Position numbers and translations under genes: made by a program
Assembly: GCF_006715045.1 (NCBI RefSeq)
Contig: NZ_VFML01000001.1
Span: forward strand, 3,378,501 to 3,442,500
Direction of reading: 5' to 3'
Origin: Amycolatopsis cihanbeyliensis
Lineage (GTDB): Bacteria > Actinomycetota > Actinomycetes > Mycobacteriales > Pseudonocardiaceae
DNA: 64,000 nucleotides
Part shown: in pieces, positions 34,509 through 43,252 of the stretch
Numbering within the stretch: position 1 is the first letter of the stretch
Layout of the letters: every line of letters starts with the position of its first letter
Notes under the pieces: model-generated
The model's input: the letters and a program-made list of their open reading frames with translations, nothing else
Database searches by the model: none
What the model was told of the DNA's origin: nothing

Positions 34509-34614
34509 ACAAGATCGGCCCCGTGTCCTGTCTGTGCAGGTCACGGGGCCGATCTGGCTGGTGTGGCGGGTGAGGGATTCGAACCCCCGAAGGCAATGCC
34601 GGCTGATTTACAGT
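34509..34614. other. attR (106-bp direct repeat)
   Basis: Identical to 20175-20280. Here the repeat completes an intact tRNA-Tyr, since the chromosomal 5' half follows from 34615. The crossover must lie between the anticodon loop and the terminator hairpin. Confidence 0.95.
34513..34554 (-). terminator. Hairpin terminator after tRNA-Tyr
   Basis: GATCGGCCCCGTG (34513-34525) pairs with CACGGGGCCGATC (34542-34554), a 13-bp stem, 10 bp beyond the tRNA 3' end on the minus strand and followed by TT. The same hairpin is in attL, so it is part of the identity segment carried by the element. Confidence 0.75.
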
Positions 34615-34645
34615 CAGCTCCCTTTGGCCGCTCGGGCAACCCGCC
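34564..34645 (-). tRNA. tRNA-Tyr (anticodon GTA), AICE integration site
   Basis: An 82-nt class II tRNA on the minus strand. The acceptor GGCGGGT pairs with ACCCGCC, discriminator A. The anticodon stem GCTGA/TCAGC has loop CTGTAAA (GTA), and the variable arm is long. The 3' half from the anticodon loop is supplied by the element's 106-bp identity segment, so the gene stays functional after insertion. Confidence 0.96.
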
Positions 34646-34762
34646 GGGGACCGGCGAACCGGCCGGTGAAGAGCGTACCGAACGCCGTGGCGGACCGGCG
34701 AGCGGGTATCACCAAGCTAGGCTGTGACCCATCACTATCAACCGAGCACGAGGTGTGGACAC

Positions 34763-35254
34763 GTGGCGGATCCTTCTTTTGACGTGGTGAGCAAGGTGGA
34801 CCGGCAGGAGGTGGACAACGCGCTGAACCAGGCGAGCAAGGAGCTGTCCACCCGGTTCGACTTCCGCGGCACCGGGGCCAAGGTCGAGTGGGCGGGCGAG
34901 GAGGCCGTGACGATCGAGGCCGAGACCGAGGAACGGGCGCTTGCCGCGGTGGAGGTCTTCAAGGAGAAGCTGATCAAGCGCGGGATCTCGCTGAAGGCGT
35001 TCGACGTCGGCGAGCCGGCGATGTCCGGGAAGGTCTGCAAGATCAACGGCAAGATCGTGCAGGGCATCTCCTCGGAGAAGGCCAAGCAGATCGCCAAGTA
35101 CGTGCGGGACGAGGGCCCCAAGGGGGTGCAGGCGCAGATCCAGGGGGATCAGCTGCGCGTCTCCGGCAAGAAGAAGGACCACCTGCAGGACGTCATCGCC
35201 CTGCTGAAGGAGAAGGACTTCGAGATAGCCCTGCAGTTCATAAACTACCGGTGA
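34763..35254 (+). CDS. yajQ: YajQ-family (UPF0234/DUF520) nucleotide-binding protein
   Basis: A 163-aa cytoplasmic protein of the YajQ family, with two ferredoxin-like domains. Some members bind c-di-GMP or tRNA/GTP. GTG 34763 gives the standard opening [20 protein letters not shown]. Family marks continue with [39 protein letters not shown] and the C-terminal [12 protein letters not shown]. It is the first chromosomal gene right of the AICE, divergent from tRNA-Tyr. The c-di-GMP link is family knowledge, not seen here. Confidence 0.93.
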   Translation: MADPSFDVVSKVDRQEVDNALNQASKELSTRFDFRGTGAKVEWAGEEAVTIEAETEERALAAVEVFKEKLIKRGISLKAFDVGEPAMSGKVCKINGKIVQGISSEKAKQIAKYVRDEGPKGVQAQIQGDQLRVSGKKKDHLQDVIALLKEKDFEIALQFINYR

Positions 35255-35336
35255 GCAGGCCGTAACCTGGCGCGTCGCTGCCGCGCGCCGGGGGTCACTC
35301 CATGCTGTAATCGCAAGATCACTGCATGGAAGGAAC

Positions 35337-36500
35337 ATGATGCGTCGTCGTGCCAGGGTTTCCGGGTCCCTGTTCGCCCTGTTACTGCTCGCCGGCCTGG
35401 TCACGCCCGTACCCGCCGCCGCGGCCGCGGAGCGCGCCTTGCTGCACCCCGACAAGGGTGCCTACCCCAGGCTGATCCGCACGGAGCACGGCGGTTTCGG
35501 CCGGGACGGGCGGATCATCGCGTCGGTGAACAGCAGGGACGGCTGGGGAGACTACGCCGCCATCTACGAGAGCACCGACGAGGGCGAGAGCTTCCACCAG
35601 GTCGGCGAGGTGCGTGATCCGGAGGGCCGCGCGGGGATGTGCTGCGGCACGCTGTACGAGCTGCCGCAGCGGGTCGGCAGGCTGCGGGCGGGCACCCTGC
35701 TCTGGGCGGCGAGCTACGGCCTGCGGGCGGGTCCGAACCGCAGGGTCGCCATCAAGATCTGGTCCAGCAGGGACCTCGGGCGCAGCTGGTCCCTCCTCTC
35801 CGAGGGCGCGCGCTCGCACAACCACGACGGTATCTGGGAACCGGAGTTCAACGTGGACGCCGGCGGCACCCTCTGGATGCACTACGCCGACGAGACCGAG
35901 GCACCGCGCTACGCCCAGGTCCTCAACCGGGTCGCCTCGAACGACGGTGTCCACTGGGGCACCAAGCAACGCACGATGGCCATCCCCCCGCACCCGGTCC
36001 GCCCGGGTATGCCCGTCGTGCGCAGGTTGCCGGACGGCCGGTACTACTTCGGGTACGAGATCTGCAACTTCGCCGACCACTACTGCGATCCGTACTACAA
36101 GATCTCCACGGACGGGGCGAACTTCGGTGATCCGGCCGCGCCCGGCACGCAGATCACCACCGCGGAGGGCCACCACTTCGAGCACGCCCAGACGGTCACC
36201 CTCTTCCCCGGACCGAACGGGGTCCGGCTGGTGATGGTCGGCCAGATCTACGTCACCGACGGCGGCAAGCCGCTACCGGGCAACGGGAGGACACTGCTGA
36301 TCAACGACCGGCTCGGCGCGGGGCCCTGGCATCCGCGGCCGGCGCCGGTCCACGTGCGGAAGCCGTTCAACAACCCCTGCCCGAACTACAGTTCCACCCT
36401 GCTGCCGGTGGACGACGGCAAGAACGTGTTGCAGATCGCGGCCGAGTACGACCCGGACGGGGTGTGCCGCGCGTACTTCGGCAAGGGGCCGCTCGCCTGA
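35337..36500 (+). CDS. Secreted sialidase-like (BNR repeat) beta-propeller protein
   Basis: A 387-aa exported protein. The signal peptide RRRARVSGSLFALLLLAG ends near PAAAAA. The mature part has Asp-box (BNR) motifs such as STDEGESFHQ and SSRDLGRSWSL, typical of exo-alpha-sialidases and related six-bladed propellers. The full set of sialidase catalytic residues (Arg triad, Tyr, Glu) could not be assigned with certainty. ATG 35337 follows GGAAGGAAC; ATG 35340 is equally possible. Stands alone between yajQ and rmlA. Confidence 0.78.
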   Translation: MMRRRARVSGSLFALLLLAGLVTPVPAAAAAERALLHPDKGAYPRLIRTEHGGFGRDGRIIASVNSRDGWGDYAAIYESTDEGESFHQVGEVRDPEGRAGMCCGTLYELPQRVGRLRAGTLLWAASYGLRAGPNRRVAIKIWSSRDLGRSWSLLSEGARSHNHDGIWEPEFNVDAGGTLWMHYADETEAPRYAQVLNRVASNDGVHWGTKQRTMAIPPHPVRPGMPVVRRLPDGRYYFGYEICNFADHYCDPYYKISTDGANFGDPAAPGTQITTAEGHHFEHAQTVTLFPGPNGVRLVMVGQIYVTDGGKPLPGNGRTLLINDRLGAGPWHPRPAPVHVRKPFNNPCPNYSSTLLPVDDGKNVLQIAAEYDPDGVCRAYFGKGPLA

Positions 36501-36614
36501 CGGGGCGTCCCCTCGCCGACCCCCCAGCTCGTGGCTGATCCGGGCCGATGGTGCCACGGACGGGTGAGGGAGCCGCTACGGTGGCATCCGGAGGGTCCAC
36601 GGGAGGAGCGGCAC

Positions 36615-37496
36615 ATGAAGGGCATCGTCCTGGCAGGCGGGAGCGGCACCCGGCTGCACCCGATCACCCAAGCGGTCTCCAAACAGCTGCTGCCGGTCTA
36701 CGACAAGCCGATGATCTACTACCCGCTCTCGGTGCTGATGCTCGCCGGTATCCGGGAGATCCTGATCATCTCCACCCCGACCGACCTGCCGAACTTCCGC
36801 CGGCTGCTCGGTGACGGCGGGCAGTGGGGACTGGAGTTCGGTTACGCCGAGCAACCGAGCCCGAACGGCCTGGCCGAGGCGTTCGTGATCGGCGCGGACT
36901 TCGTCGGTGACCAGGACGTGGCGCTGGTGCTCGGCGACAACATCTTCTACGGCCAGGGGTTCGGCGGGCGGCTGCGGCAGGAGGTGTCCGCCCTGGACGG
37001 CTGCACGCTGTTCGGTTACCCGGTGCGGGATCCGCAACGCTACGGCGTCGGCGAGGTGGACGGCACCGGCAGGCTGGTCGCCATCGAGGAGAAGCCGGCG
37101 CGGCCCCGGTCCAACAAAGCCATCACCGGCCTCTACTTCTACGACCGGCAGGTGGTGGACATCGCCCGGTCACTGCGCCCCTCCACCCGTGGCGAGTTGG
37201 AGATCACCGACGTCAACCGCGCCTATCTCGAGCAGGACCGCGCCCGGCTGGTCGACCTCGGCCGCGGGTTCGCCTGGCTGGACACCGGAACGCACGACTC
37301 GCTACTGGAGGCCGCCCAGTTCGTGCAGGTGCTGGAGCATCGCACGGGGATCAGGATCGCCTGCGTCGAGGAGGTCGCGCTGCAGATGGGCTACATCACC
37401 GCGGACGAGTGTCATGCCCTCGGCAGCAAACTGGCCAAGTCGGGCTACGGCGAGTACGTGATGAACGTGGCTGCCGCCGCGGGCGCGACCGGCTGA
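36615..37496 (+). CDS. rmlA: Glucose-1-phosphate thymidylyltransferase
   Basis: RmlA makes dTDP-glucose from glucose-1-phosphate and dTTP, the first step to dTDP-rhamnose and other deoxysugars. The 293-aa product starts MKGIVLAGGSGTRLHP and shows the signature QLLPVYDKPMIYYPLSVLML, the Asp site in VLGDNIFYG, and GEVDGTGRLVAIEEKP. The ATG follows GGAGCGGCAC. The usual partners rmlB, rmlC and rmlD are not adjacent, so the gene stands alone, as rmlA does in mycobacteria. Confidence 0.96.
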   Translation: MKGIVLAGGSGTRLHPITQAVSKQLLPVYDKPMIYYPLSVLMLAGIREILIISTPTDLPNFRRLLGDGGQWGLEFGYAEQPSPNGLAEAFVIGADFVGDQDVALVLGDNIFYGQGFGGRLRQEVSALDGCTLFGYPVRDPQRYGVGEVDGTGRLVAIEEKPARPRSNKAITGLYFYDRQVVDIARSLRPSTRGELEITDVNRAYLEQDRARLVDLGRGFAWLDTGTHDSLLEAAQFVQVLEHRTGIRIACVEEVALQMGYITADECHALGSKLAKSGYGEYVMNVAAAAGATG

Positions 37497-37502
37497 ACCG
37501 GG

Positions 37503-38360
37503 TCAGCGGCGCCCCATCTCCTCCAGCCTGCGGATCCGGTCCGCCATCGGCGGGTGCGTGGAGAACAGCCGGGACAGCCGCTCACCCGGCCGGAACGGGT
37601 TCGCGATCATCAGATGTGACTGGGATACCACCTTCGGCTCGGGCGCGAGCGGCGCGGCGCGGGTGCCCTGCTCCAGCTTGCGCAACGCCGAGGCCAGGCC
37701 AAGAGGGTCCCCGGTCAGCTCGGCACCGGACGCGTCCGCCTGGTACTCACGCGAACGACTGACACCCATCTTGACGATTCCGGCGGCGATCGGGCCGATC
37801 AGCACCAGGAGCAACGCCACCAGCGGGTTGCCGCCCTCCCGGTTGGAGCCGCCGAACATCGTGGTGAACATGGCGATATTCGCCACCACGCTCACCACGC
37901 TGGCCAGCGCGCCCGCCACGCAGGAAATCAGGATGTCCCGGTTGTAGACGTGCGACAGCTCGTGCCCGAGCACGGCGCGCAATTCGCGCTCGTCCAGGAT
38001 GGCGAGGATTCCGGTGGTGCAGCACACCGCGGCATTGCGCGGGTTGCGCCCGGTCGCGAACGCGTTGGGTGCCTGGGTGGGGCTGACGTAGAGCTGGGGC
38101 ATCGGCTGGCGGGCCGTGGTGGCCAACTCCCGCACGATCCGGTACATGGCGGGCTGCTCGGCCTGGGACACCGGCCGCGCCCGCATGGCCTTCAACGCGA
38201 GCTTGTCCGAGTTGAAATAGGCGTAGGCATTCATTCCGAGCGCCACAACCAGGCCGATGAACAGCGCCCCCCTGCCGAAAAAGGCACTTATTCCGACGAT
38301 GATCGCGCTGAGCAGACCGAGCAACAGCGCGGTCTTCAGACCATTCTTATGGCTGTGCAC
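37503..38360 (-). CDS. htpX: Protease HtpX homologue (M48)
   Basis: Membrane zinc metalloprotease of family M48B involved in quality control of membrane proteins. The 285-aa product starts at GTG 38360 after GGAAGGAGCAG. It has two N-terminal membrane segments (about 10-55), the zinc motif [13 protein letters not shown], two further membrane segments (about 150-210), the third zinc ligand Glu in [15 protein letters not shown], and the typical end [19 protein letters not shown]. It converges with rmlA 6 bp apart. In mycobacteria htpX lies near a polyprenyl synthase; here that gene is 15 kb away. Confidence 0.95.
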   Translation of the reverse strand: MHSHKNGLKTALLLGLLSAIIVGISAFFGRGALFIGLVVALGMNAYAYFNSDKLALKAMRARPVSQAEQPAMYRIVRELATTARQPMPQLYVSPTQAPNAFATGRNPRNAAVCCTTGILAILDERELRAVLGHELSHVYNRDILISCVAGALASVVSVVANIAMFTTMFGGSNREGGNPLVALLLVLIGPIAAGIVKMGVSRSREYQADASGAELTGDPLGLASALRKLEQGTRAAPLAPEPKVVSQSHLMIANPFRPGERLSRLFSTHPPMADRIRRLEEMGRR

Positions 38361-38572
38361 TCTGCTCCTTCCTCCAATTCCGTGGCGCTCCCACCTGGGC
38401 CAACGCTCGCCACCGGAGAAAAGTTCCACGCCGAATGGTCGTCGCCGGTACCCCACCCGGCGCCCGTGCACAACGACCACACGGGACGCTCCGCCGTGTT
38501 CATCCCGCGTTGTGCTACGGATCACGTTAGGCTCAAAACGGAAATCTCGCACGAGACCCGTCGGGGGGAACG

Positions 38573-39532
38573 ATGCGTACAGCCACACGCTCGCTGATCA
38601 TCGGCGCCGCGGCCGTACTGGCCTGCGCCGTGCCGGCAGGGCAGGCCGCCGCGGCCGAGGTCGTCACCATCCCGGTCGGGGACCGGCCGACCGCGGTGGC
38701 GGTGAACTCCGCCACGAACACCGTCTACGTCGCCGACGCGGGCGGCGGCACGGTCACCATCGTGGACGGCGACCACGATCAGGTACGCGACACCGTTTCG
38801 CTCGGCTCCACCGTGACCGACATCGCGGTGAACCAGGTCACCAACCGAGTCTACGCGAGCAACCGGGCGGGGGGCAGCGTCTCGGTGCTGGACGGCGACA
38901 CCGGCGCGGTGCTCACCACCATCGCCGCCGGGCGCGGGACGGCGGTACTGGGCGTGGACGAGGCGACCGATCGGGTCTACGCCGCCAGCGCGACCACCGG
39001 GGACATCGCCGTGATCGAGGGGGACACCGGCGCGGTCACCGCCACGGTGCCGGGCCACCGGCTGCGGCCCGCCGGGATGGCCGTGGACTCCGGCCGCGAA
39101 ACCGTGTACGTCACCGGGGAGACCACCGACGAGCTCGTCCCACTCGACGTGGTCACCAACACCTCCGCGGAGGGTGTCCGGATCGGCAGGGCCCCGGCCG
39201 GCGTGGGGGTGCATGAGGCGAGCAACACGATCTACGTCGCCAACGCCGGGATTCATCACCTGTCCGTGGTGGACGGCTCCTCCCGGACCGAGCGCGAGAC
39301 CATCCTGCTGCGCAGCGCGGGCTCCGCGATCGCGGTGCACCAGCGAACGCACACGGTCTACACCAACGGCGGGCCGAACGGGCTGGCGCGGATCGACGGC
39401 TCGGGCGGTGAGCTGGTGGACGAGCTCTCGCTCGGCATCAACCCCGGCGGAGTCGCGGTCAGCCAGCACACCGGGGCCGTGTACGTCACCGACCCGTTAC
39501 ACGACTCCCTGATGGTCGTGACCGAGTTCTGA
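38573..39532 (+). CDS. Secreted YVTN-family beta-propeller protein
   Basis: A 319-aa exported protein. The signal peptide [20 protein letters not shown] ends near QAAAAE. The rest is made of about seven YVTN-type repeats, each with a pattern like [40 protein letters not shown] or [18 protein letters not shown], which form a beta-propeller. Such proteins are extracellular and structural or binding; no catalytic site is known. It is divergent from htpX with a 212-bp gap that holds the promoters but no clear motif. Confidence 0.85.
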   Translation: MRTATRSLIIGAAAVLACAVPAGQAAAAEVVTIPVGDRPTAVAVNSATNTVYVADAGGGTVTIVDGDHDQVRDTVSLGSTVTDIAVNQVTNRVYASNRAGGSVSVLDGDTGAVLTTIAAGRGTAVLGVDEATDRVYAASATTGDIAVIEGDTGAVTATVPGHRLRPAGMAVDSGRETVYVTGETTDELVPLDVVTNTSAEGVRIGRAPAGVGVHEASNTIYVANAGIHHLSVVDGSSRTERETILLRSAGSAIAVHQRTHTVYTNGGPNGLARIDGSGGELVDELSLGINPGGVAVSQHTGAVYVTDPLHDSLMVVTEF

Positions 39533-39650
39533 ACCCCGCCGAGCCGATCGTGCCGCGCGTTCAGACCGACGTTGAACCGGGGACCTGGAGTAACTCCGGT
39601 GCTACGTTCGGAAACCGGGACATCCATCCACCCGAACGCGAAGGCTGCAC

Positions 39651-40523
39651 ATGAGACTTGGGGTACAGATTCCCGACTTCACCTGGCCGAACGGGCCCAC
39701 CAGGCTGGGCGCCGAACTCGCCGAGGTCGCCCGCGCCGTGGACGAGGCGGGGTTCGACTACCTGGCCGTCATGGACCACTTCTTCCAGATCCCGGTCGTC
39801 GGCCCCGCCGAGAACGACATGCTGGAGGCCTACACCACGCTCGGCTACCTGGCCGCGCACACCGAACGCGTCAGGCTGCTCACCGTGATCACCGGTACCT
39901 TCTACCGGCATCCCGGCCTGCTGGCCAAGGCCGTGACCACCCTGGACGTACTGTCCGGCGGCCGCGCCATCCTCGGGATCGGGGCGGGCTGGAACGAGGA
40001 GGAGTCCCGCGGGCTCGGCTTCCCCTACCCCCCGACGCGGGAGCGTTTCGAGCTGCTCGAGGACGCACTGCGGTACTGCCTGCGCATGTGGTCGGGCTCC
40101 GACGAGGGGTTCAACGGCAAGCATGTCCGGGCCGAGCGGCTGCTGAACGTGCCGCAGGCGCTCAGCAGGCCGCATCCGCCGATCATGGTCGGTGGCGGTG
40201 GGGAGAAGAAGACCCTGCGCATGGTGGCCGAGTACGGGCAGGCCTGCAACATCTTCAACACCCCGGAGCTGGAACACAAGCTGGACGTGCTCCGCAGGCA
40301 CTGCGACGACCTCGGTCGCGACTACGCCGAGATCACCAAGACCGTCTACCAGCCGCTGGACATCGGCGCGAACGGGGAGAAAGCGGCCGAACTGCTCACC
40401 GAGCTGCGCCGGCTCGCCGAGCTGGGGGTGGACGCGGCGATCGGTTACGTGCCGAACGTCCACCAGACCGCCCAGCTTGAGCGGTTCCGCTCGGACATCA
40501 TCCCGGCGGCGGCCGCGCTGTAG
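39651..40523 (+). CDS. LLM-class F420-dependent oxidoreductase
   Basis: A 290-aa luciferase-like monooxygenase-fold enzyme, probably using coenzyme F420. It starts MRLGVQIPDFTWPNGPTRLG and shows FDYLAVMDHFFQIP, LLTVITGTFYRHPGLLAKAV, the conserved SGGRAILGIGAGWNEEESRG and PPIMVGGGGEKKTLRM. It belongs to the TIGR03560-like group. The substrate is unknown. It is followed after 12 bp by the BtrH-like gene on the same strand, so cotranscription is likely. Confidence 0.88.
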   Translation: MRLGVQIPDFTWPNGPTRLGAELAEVARAVDEAGFDYLAVMDHFFQIPVVGPAENDMLEAYTTLGYLAAHTERVRLLTVITGTFYRHPGLLAKAVTTLDVLSGGRAILGIGAGWNEEESRGLGFPYPPTRERFELLEDALRYCLRMWSGSDEGFNGKHVRAERLLNVPQALSRPHPPIMVGGGGEKKTLRMVAEYGQACNIFNTPELEHKLDVLRRHCDDLGRDYAEITKTVYQPLDIGANGEKAAELLTELRRLAELGVDAAIGYVPNVHQTAQLERFRSDIIPAAAAL

Positions 40524-40535
40524 GACGATGGAGCC

Positions 40536-41711
40536 GTGACCGAGCACGGCTACCAGCTGCGCGGGGGACGGCAACCCGATGTCGCCGCCCTCGCGCACCT
40601 CCTCGCCCACCACGACATCGAGCATCCGGACGGCGGCGAGCTGTCCGAGCCGCTGCTCTTTCTCGCCTCCGGCGGGATCGGCGCGGGCTATCGGCTGTGG
40701 GACATGGCCCGCGACGGCGGCAAACCACTACGCCTGGGCTTTCGCTTCCGGCACGAGGAGCCCCGGCGGTGGTTGAAGTCCACAGTAGACCGGCTCGGCC
40801 TGCCGGCCGAGTGGCACACCGGCACCGCCCGCGCCGCGGCGAAACGCCTGTCCGCCCTGCTGGCCGAGGGTGTACCCACGCTGGTCCTGCCCGACCGCGC
40901 CCGGATCGGCTACTGGCACCTGCCGGACGAGTCGGCGGACGGTGAGCACTTCGTCGTCGCCTACGCGCAGCACGACGACCGGATTCACCTCGACGACCGC
41001 AACCTGGCCCCGCTGACCGTCGAGCGGGCAACGCTGACCGCGGCCACCCGGGCCGCCGCCGAACGCAACCTGCTGGCCACGATCCGGCCGCAACCACTGA
41101 CCGGGGACCGGCTCGCCGCGGCCGTGCGCGGCGGCCTCACCGACTGCGCCAAGCAGCTCTCCGCCACGCTGCCGGTGTGGACCAGATGGGCCACCCTGAT
41201 GACCGACGAGCGAGCGGCCGCCGGTTGGCCGACGGTGTTCGCCGACCGGCGCGGGCTGGTGAGCGCGCTGCTGGCCATCTGGACCGCGATCGACCCGGAA
41301 GGGATCGGCGGCGGGCACCTGCGGGACCTGTTCGCCGACGGCCTCGCCGAGGCGGCCACCCTGCTGGGCATATCCGAACTGGACGGCCAGGCGGGCGGCT
41401 GGCGAAAGGTCGCCGCGGCCTGGCAGGACTTCGCCGACACCGCGCTGGACCCGGGCGTCCCGGAGTTCCGGTGGATGCGCGGTCTGGTCCGTACCGTGCG
41501 GCAGGGAGTGACCGCGGGGGACGAGGGGCAACAGGCCGCCGCCGAGGCCGGTGCCGAGCTGGCCCGCCTGCACAGGCACTACGACGAGGAGAGCCCGTTC
41601 ACCGCCGGGCAGGCCGCCGCGCTGCTGCGCGACCTCGGCCGCGGGCTGCGCGAGGTGCACGCCGCCGAGCATGCCGCGCTGGAGGAGCTCATGGTCGCCC
41701 TCGGCCGGTGA
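40536..41711 (+). CDS. BtrH-like/DUF4872 protein lacking the usual N-terminal Cys
   Basis: A 391-aa protein. The first 150 residues resemble the butirosin BtrH N-terminal acyltransferase fold: GGELSEPLLFLASGGIGAGY, YWHLPDESADGEHFVVAYAQ, and HLDDRNLAPLTV. The C-terminal part matches a DUF4872-type helical domain. BtrH-type enzymes have an N-terminal HC motif whose Cys carries the acyl group; at that place this protein has GRQPDVAALAHLL, with no Cys. The start GTG lies 12 bp after the LLM oxidoreductase gene. Its function is unknown; loss of acyl transfer is an inference. Confidence 0.6.
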   Translation: MTEHGYQLRGGRQPDVAALAHLLAHHDIEHPDGGELSEPLLFLASGGIGAGYRLWDMARDGGKPLRLGFRFRHEEPRRWLKSTVDRLGLPAEWHTGTARAAAKRLSALLAEGVPTLVLPDRARIGYWHLPDESADGEHFVVAYAQHDDRIHLDDRNLAPLTVERATLTAATRAAAERNLLATIRPQPLTGDRLAAAVRGGLTDCAKQLSATLPVWTRWATLMTDERAAAGWPTVFADRRGLVSALLAIWTAIDPEGIGGGHLRDLFADGLAEAATLLGISELDGQAGGWRKVAAAWQDFADTALDPGVPEFRWMRGLVRTVRQGVTAGDEGQQAAAEAGAELARLHRHYDEESPFTAGQAAALLRDLGRGLREVHAAEHAALEELMVALGR

Positions 41712-41779
41712 CCCCGGCGCCGCGCGGCGAGCACAGTGGACAGTCCGGTGATCCGGCTGTGATCCACGTTCCATCCGGG

Positions 41780-41810
41780 TTGACCTCGAGTGCGCTCGAG
41801 GTACCAGCCT
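41780..41810 (+). promoter_or_regulatory. SoxR/MerR-type promoter before the MFS gene
   Basis: The -35 TTGACC (41780-41785) and -10 CAGCCT (41805-41810) are 19 bp apart, the long spacer used by MerR-family regulators. The spacer holds the perfect palindrome ACCTCGAG-TGCG-CTCGAGGT (41783-41802). Layout and arms resemble SoxR operators (CCTCAAG...CTTGAGG). The MFS start codon is 90 bp downstream. Confidence 0.7.
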
Positions 41811-41899
41811 GGTCGGTGGCGGCGCGGTGGAACAAACCGGCGCGCCACCACGCTGAACGGTCCGAGGACGTGTTGATCACCCAAGCCCGGAAGGTCGCC

Positions 41900-43165
41900 A
41901 TGGACAACGTCGCGCTGAATGACGCGCCCCGCAGCCGAGCCGCACCGCCACCAACCGGCGAACCCGGGCGGGCCGAACGGGTCCGGGTGATCTTCGTACT
42001 CGGCGCGCTGATCGCGTTGGGCCCACTGACCATCGACATGTACCTTCCGGCGTTGCCCTCGATTTCCGAGGATCTCGACGCGTCCTCATCCGTCGTTCAG
42101 CTGACGCTCACCGGAACGTTGGTCGGCCTGGGTGTCGGCCAGTTGCTGGTCGGACCGCTCTCCGACGCGCTGGGCAGGCGCCGCCCGCTGATCGGCGGCG
42201 CGATCCTGCACGTCCTCGCGTCCGTGCTGTGCGCGATCGCCCCGAGCATCGCCGTACTCGGCGTGCTCCGCGCACTGCAGGGGGTCGGTGCGGCCGCGGC
42301 GATGGTGGTGGCACTGGCCGTGGTGCGGGACCTCTACACCGGCAATGCCGCGGCCACCGCGCTGTCCCGGCTGATGCTGGTGATGGGTGCGGCGCCGATC
42401 CTGGCGCCGACGCTGGGCAGCGCGATCCTGGTCGCCGGCTCGTGGCGGGGGATCTTCGCCGGGCTCGCCGCGCTCGGCGTGGTGCTGATGCTGGTCGCGA
42501 TGTTCGCGCTGAAGGAGACCCTGCCGCCGGAACGCCGACGGGCCGCGGGGGTGCTTCCGGTGCTGCGCACGTATGGCTCGCTGCTGCGGGACCGGGAGTT
42601 CGTGGTGCTGGCGCTGGTGGCGGCGCTGGGGATGTCCGCGCTGTTCTCCTACATCTCCGGTGCGTCCTTCGTGCTGCAGGAGCAGTACGGCCTGAACCAG
42701 CAGGAGTTCGCGATCACCTTCGGGATCGGGGCGGTGGCGATCATCGGCGCCGCCCAGTTCAACGTGCCGCTGCTGAACAGGTTCACCCCGCGCCGGATCG
42801 TCGTGTTCGCGCTCATGGCGGCGGTGATCTCGGGGCTGGTGCTCACCATGCTTGCCGCGACCGGGACGGGCGGCCTGCTCGGCTTCGTGATCCCGCTGCT
42901 GTTCGTACTCGGCTCGGTCGGCTTCGTGCTGCCGAACGCACCCGCGCTGGCACTGTCCCGGCACGGCGAGGCGGCCGGGGCCGCGGCCGCCATGCTCGGT
43001 GCGGCCCAGTTCGGGCTGGGCGCGCTGATCGCCCCGCTGGTGGGCGCGCTCGGCAACGACGGCCCGGCGATGGCGATCACCATGACCGGTGGCTCGGCGG
43101 TCGCGCTGGCGGCGCTCACCACGGTGGTCATCCGCGCCCGGCGTCAACCGGCCCTCGCCGTCTGA
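41900..43165 (+). CDS. MFS drug efflux transporter, Bcr/CflA family
   Basis: A 421-aa, 12-segment major facilitator of the DHA1 group. The N-tail of about 30 residues leads into FVLGALIALGPLTIDMYLPA, typical of Bcr/CflA pumps for bicyclomycin and chloramphenicol. The loop motif GPLSDALGRRRPLIGG (motif A) and VVRDLYTGNAA follow. ATG 41900 is chosen because GGAAGG lies 5 nt upstream. The SoxR-like promoter suggests induction by redox-active compounds or antibiotics. It converges with the metal ABC genes at a 21-bp hairpin. Confidence 0.9.
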   Translation: MDNVALNDAPRSRAAPPPTGEPGRAERVRVIFVLGALIALGPLTIDMYLPALPSISEDLDASSSVVQLTLTGTLVGLGVGQLLVGPLSDALGRRRPLIGGAILHVLASVLCAIAPSIAVLGVLRALQGVGAAAAMVVALAVVRDLYTGNAAATALSRLMLVMGAAPILAPTLGSAILVAGSWRGIFAGLAALGVVLMLVAMFALKETLPPERRRAAGVLPVLRTYGSLLRDREFVVLALVAALGMSALFSYISGASFVLQEQYGLNQQEFAITFGIGAVAIIGAAQFNVPLLNRFTPRRIVVFALMAAVISGLVLTMLAATGTGGLLGFVIPLLFVLGSVGFVLPNAPALALSRHGEAAGAAAAMLGAAQFGLGALIAPLVGALGNDGPAMAITMTGGSAVALAALTTVVIRARRQPALAV

Positions 43166-43209
43166 CCCGCGGGTGCCCTGAACGCCACGTTCCGGGCGTT
43201 AGATGCCGC

Positions 43210-43252
43210 GAACGTGGCGTTCGAGACGTCTGACGTCTCGAACGCCACGTTC
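43210..43252. terminator. 21-bp hairpin between convergent genes
   Basis: A perfect inverted repeat with 21-bp arms (43210-43230, 43232-43252) and a 1-nt centre contains GAACGTGGCGTTC and GAACGCCACGTTC. A further GAACGCCACGTTC is at 43180-43192. It covers the end of the minus-strand permease gene (stop 43251) and can terminate from both sides. It looks like a dispersed intergenic element. Confidence 0.7.

Larger units (their letters stand above)
20175..34614. mobile_element. Actinomycete integrative and conjugative element (AICE) in tRNA-Tyr
   Basis: A 14.3-kb unit plus its duplicated 106-bp ends. It has site-specific integration genes (excisionase, tyrosine integrase), a replication module (prim-pol, DUF4417, DUF3631), an FtsK-like TraSA translocase, spread-type membrane proteins, and a GntR (KorSA-like) regulator. 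This is the pSAM2 type of layout. The integrase lies next to the intact tRNA-Tyr at the right end. All core genes look intact, so the element may still be able to excise. Confidence 0.93.

Noticed and set aside
36615..37496. Start of a deoxysugar or natural-product gene cluster
   Set aside because: rmlA stands alone; no rmlBCD, glycosyltransferase, PKS or NRPS gene is adjacent.
43180..43252. Possible CRISPR repeats (three GAACGCCACGTTC-type copies)
   Set aside because: The copies alternate in orientation, are 13 bp long and have no regular spacers; a hairpin terminator explains them better.
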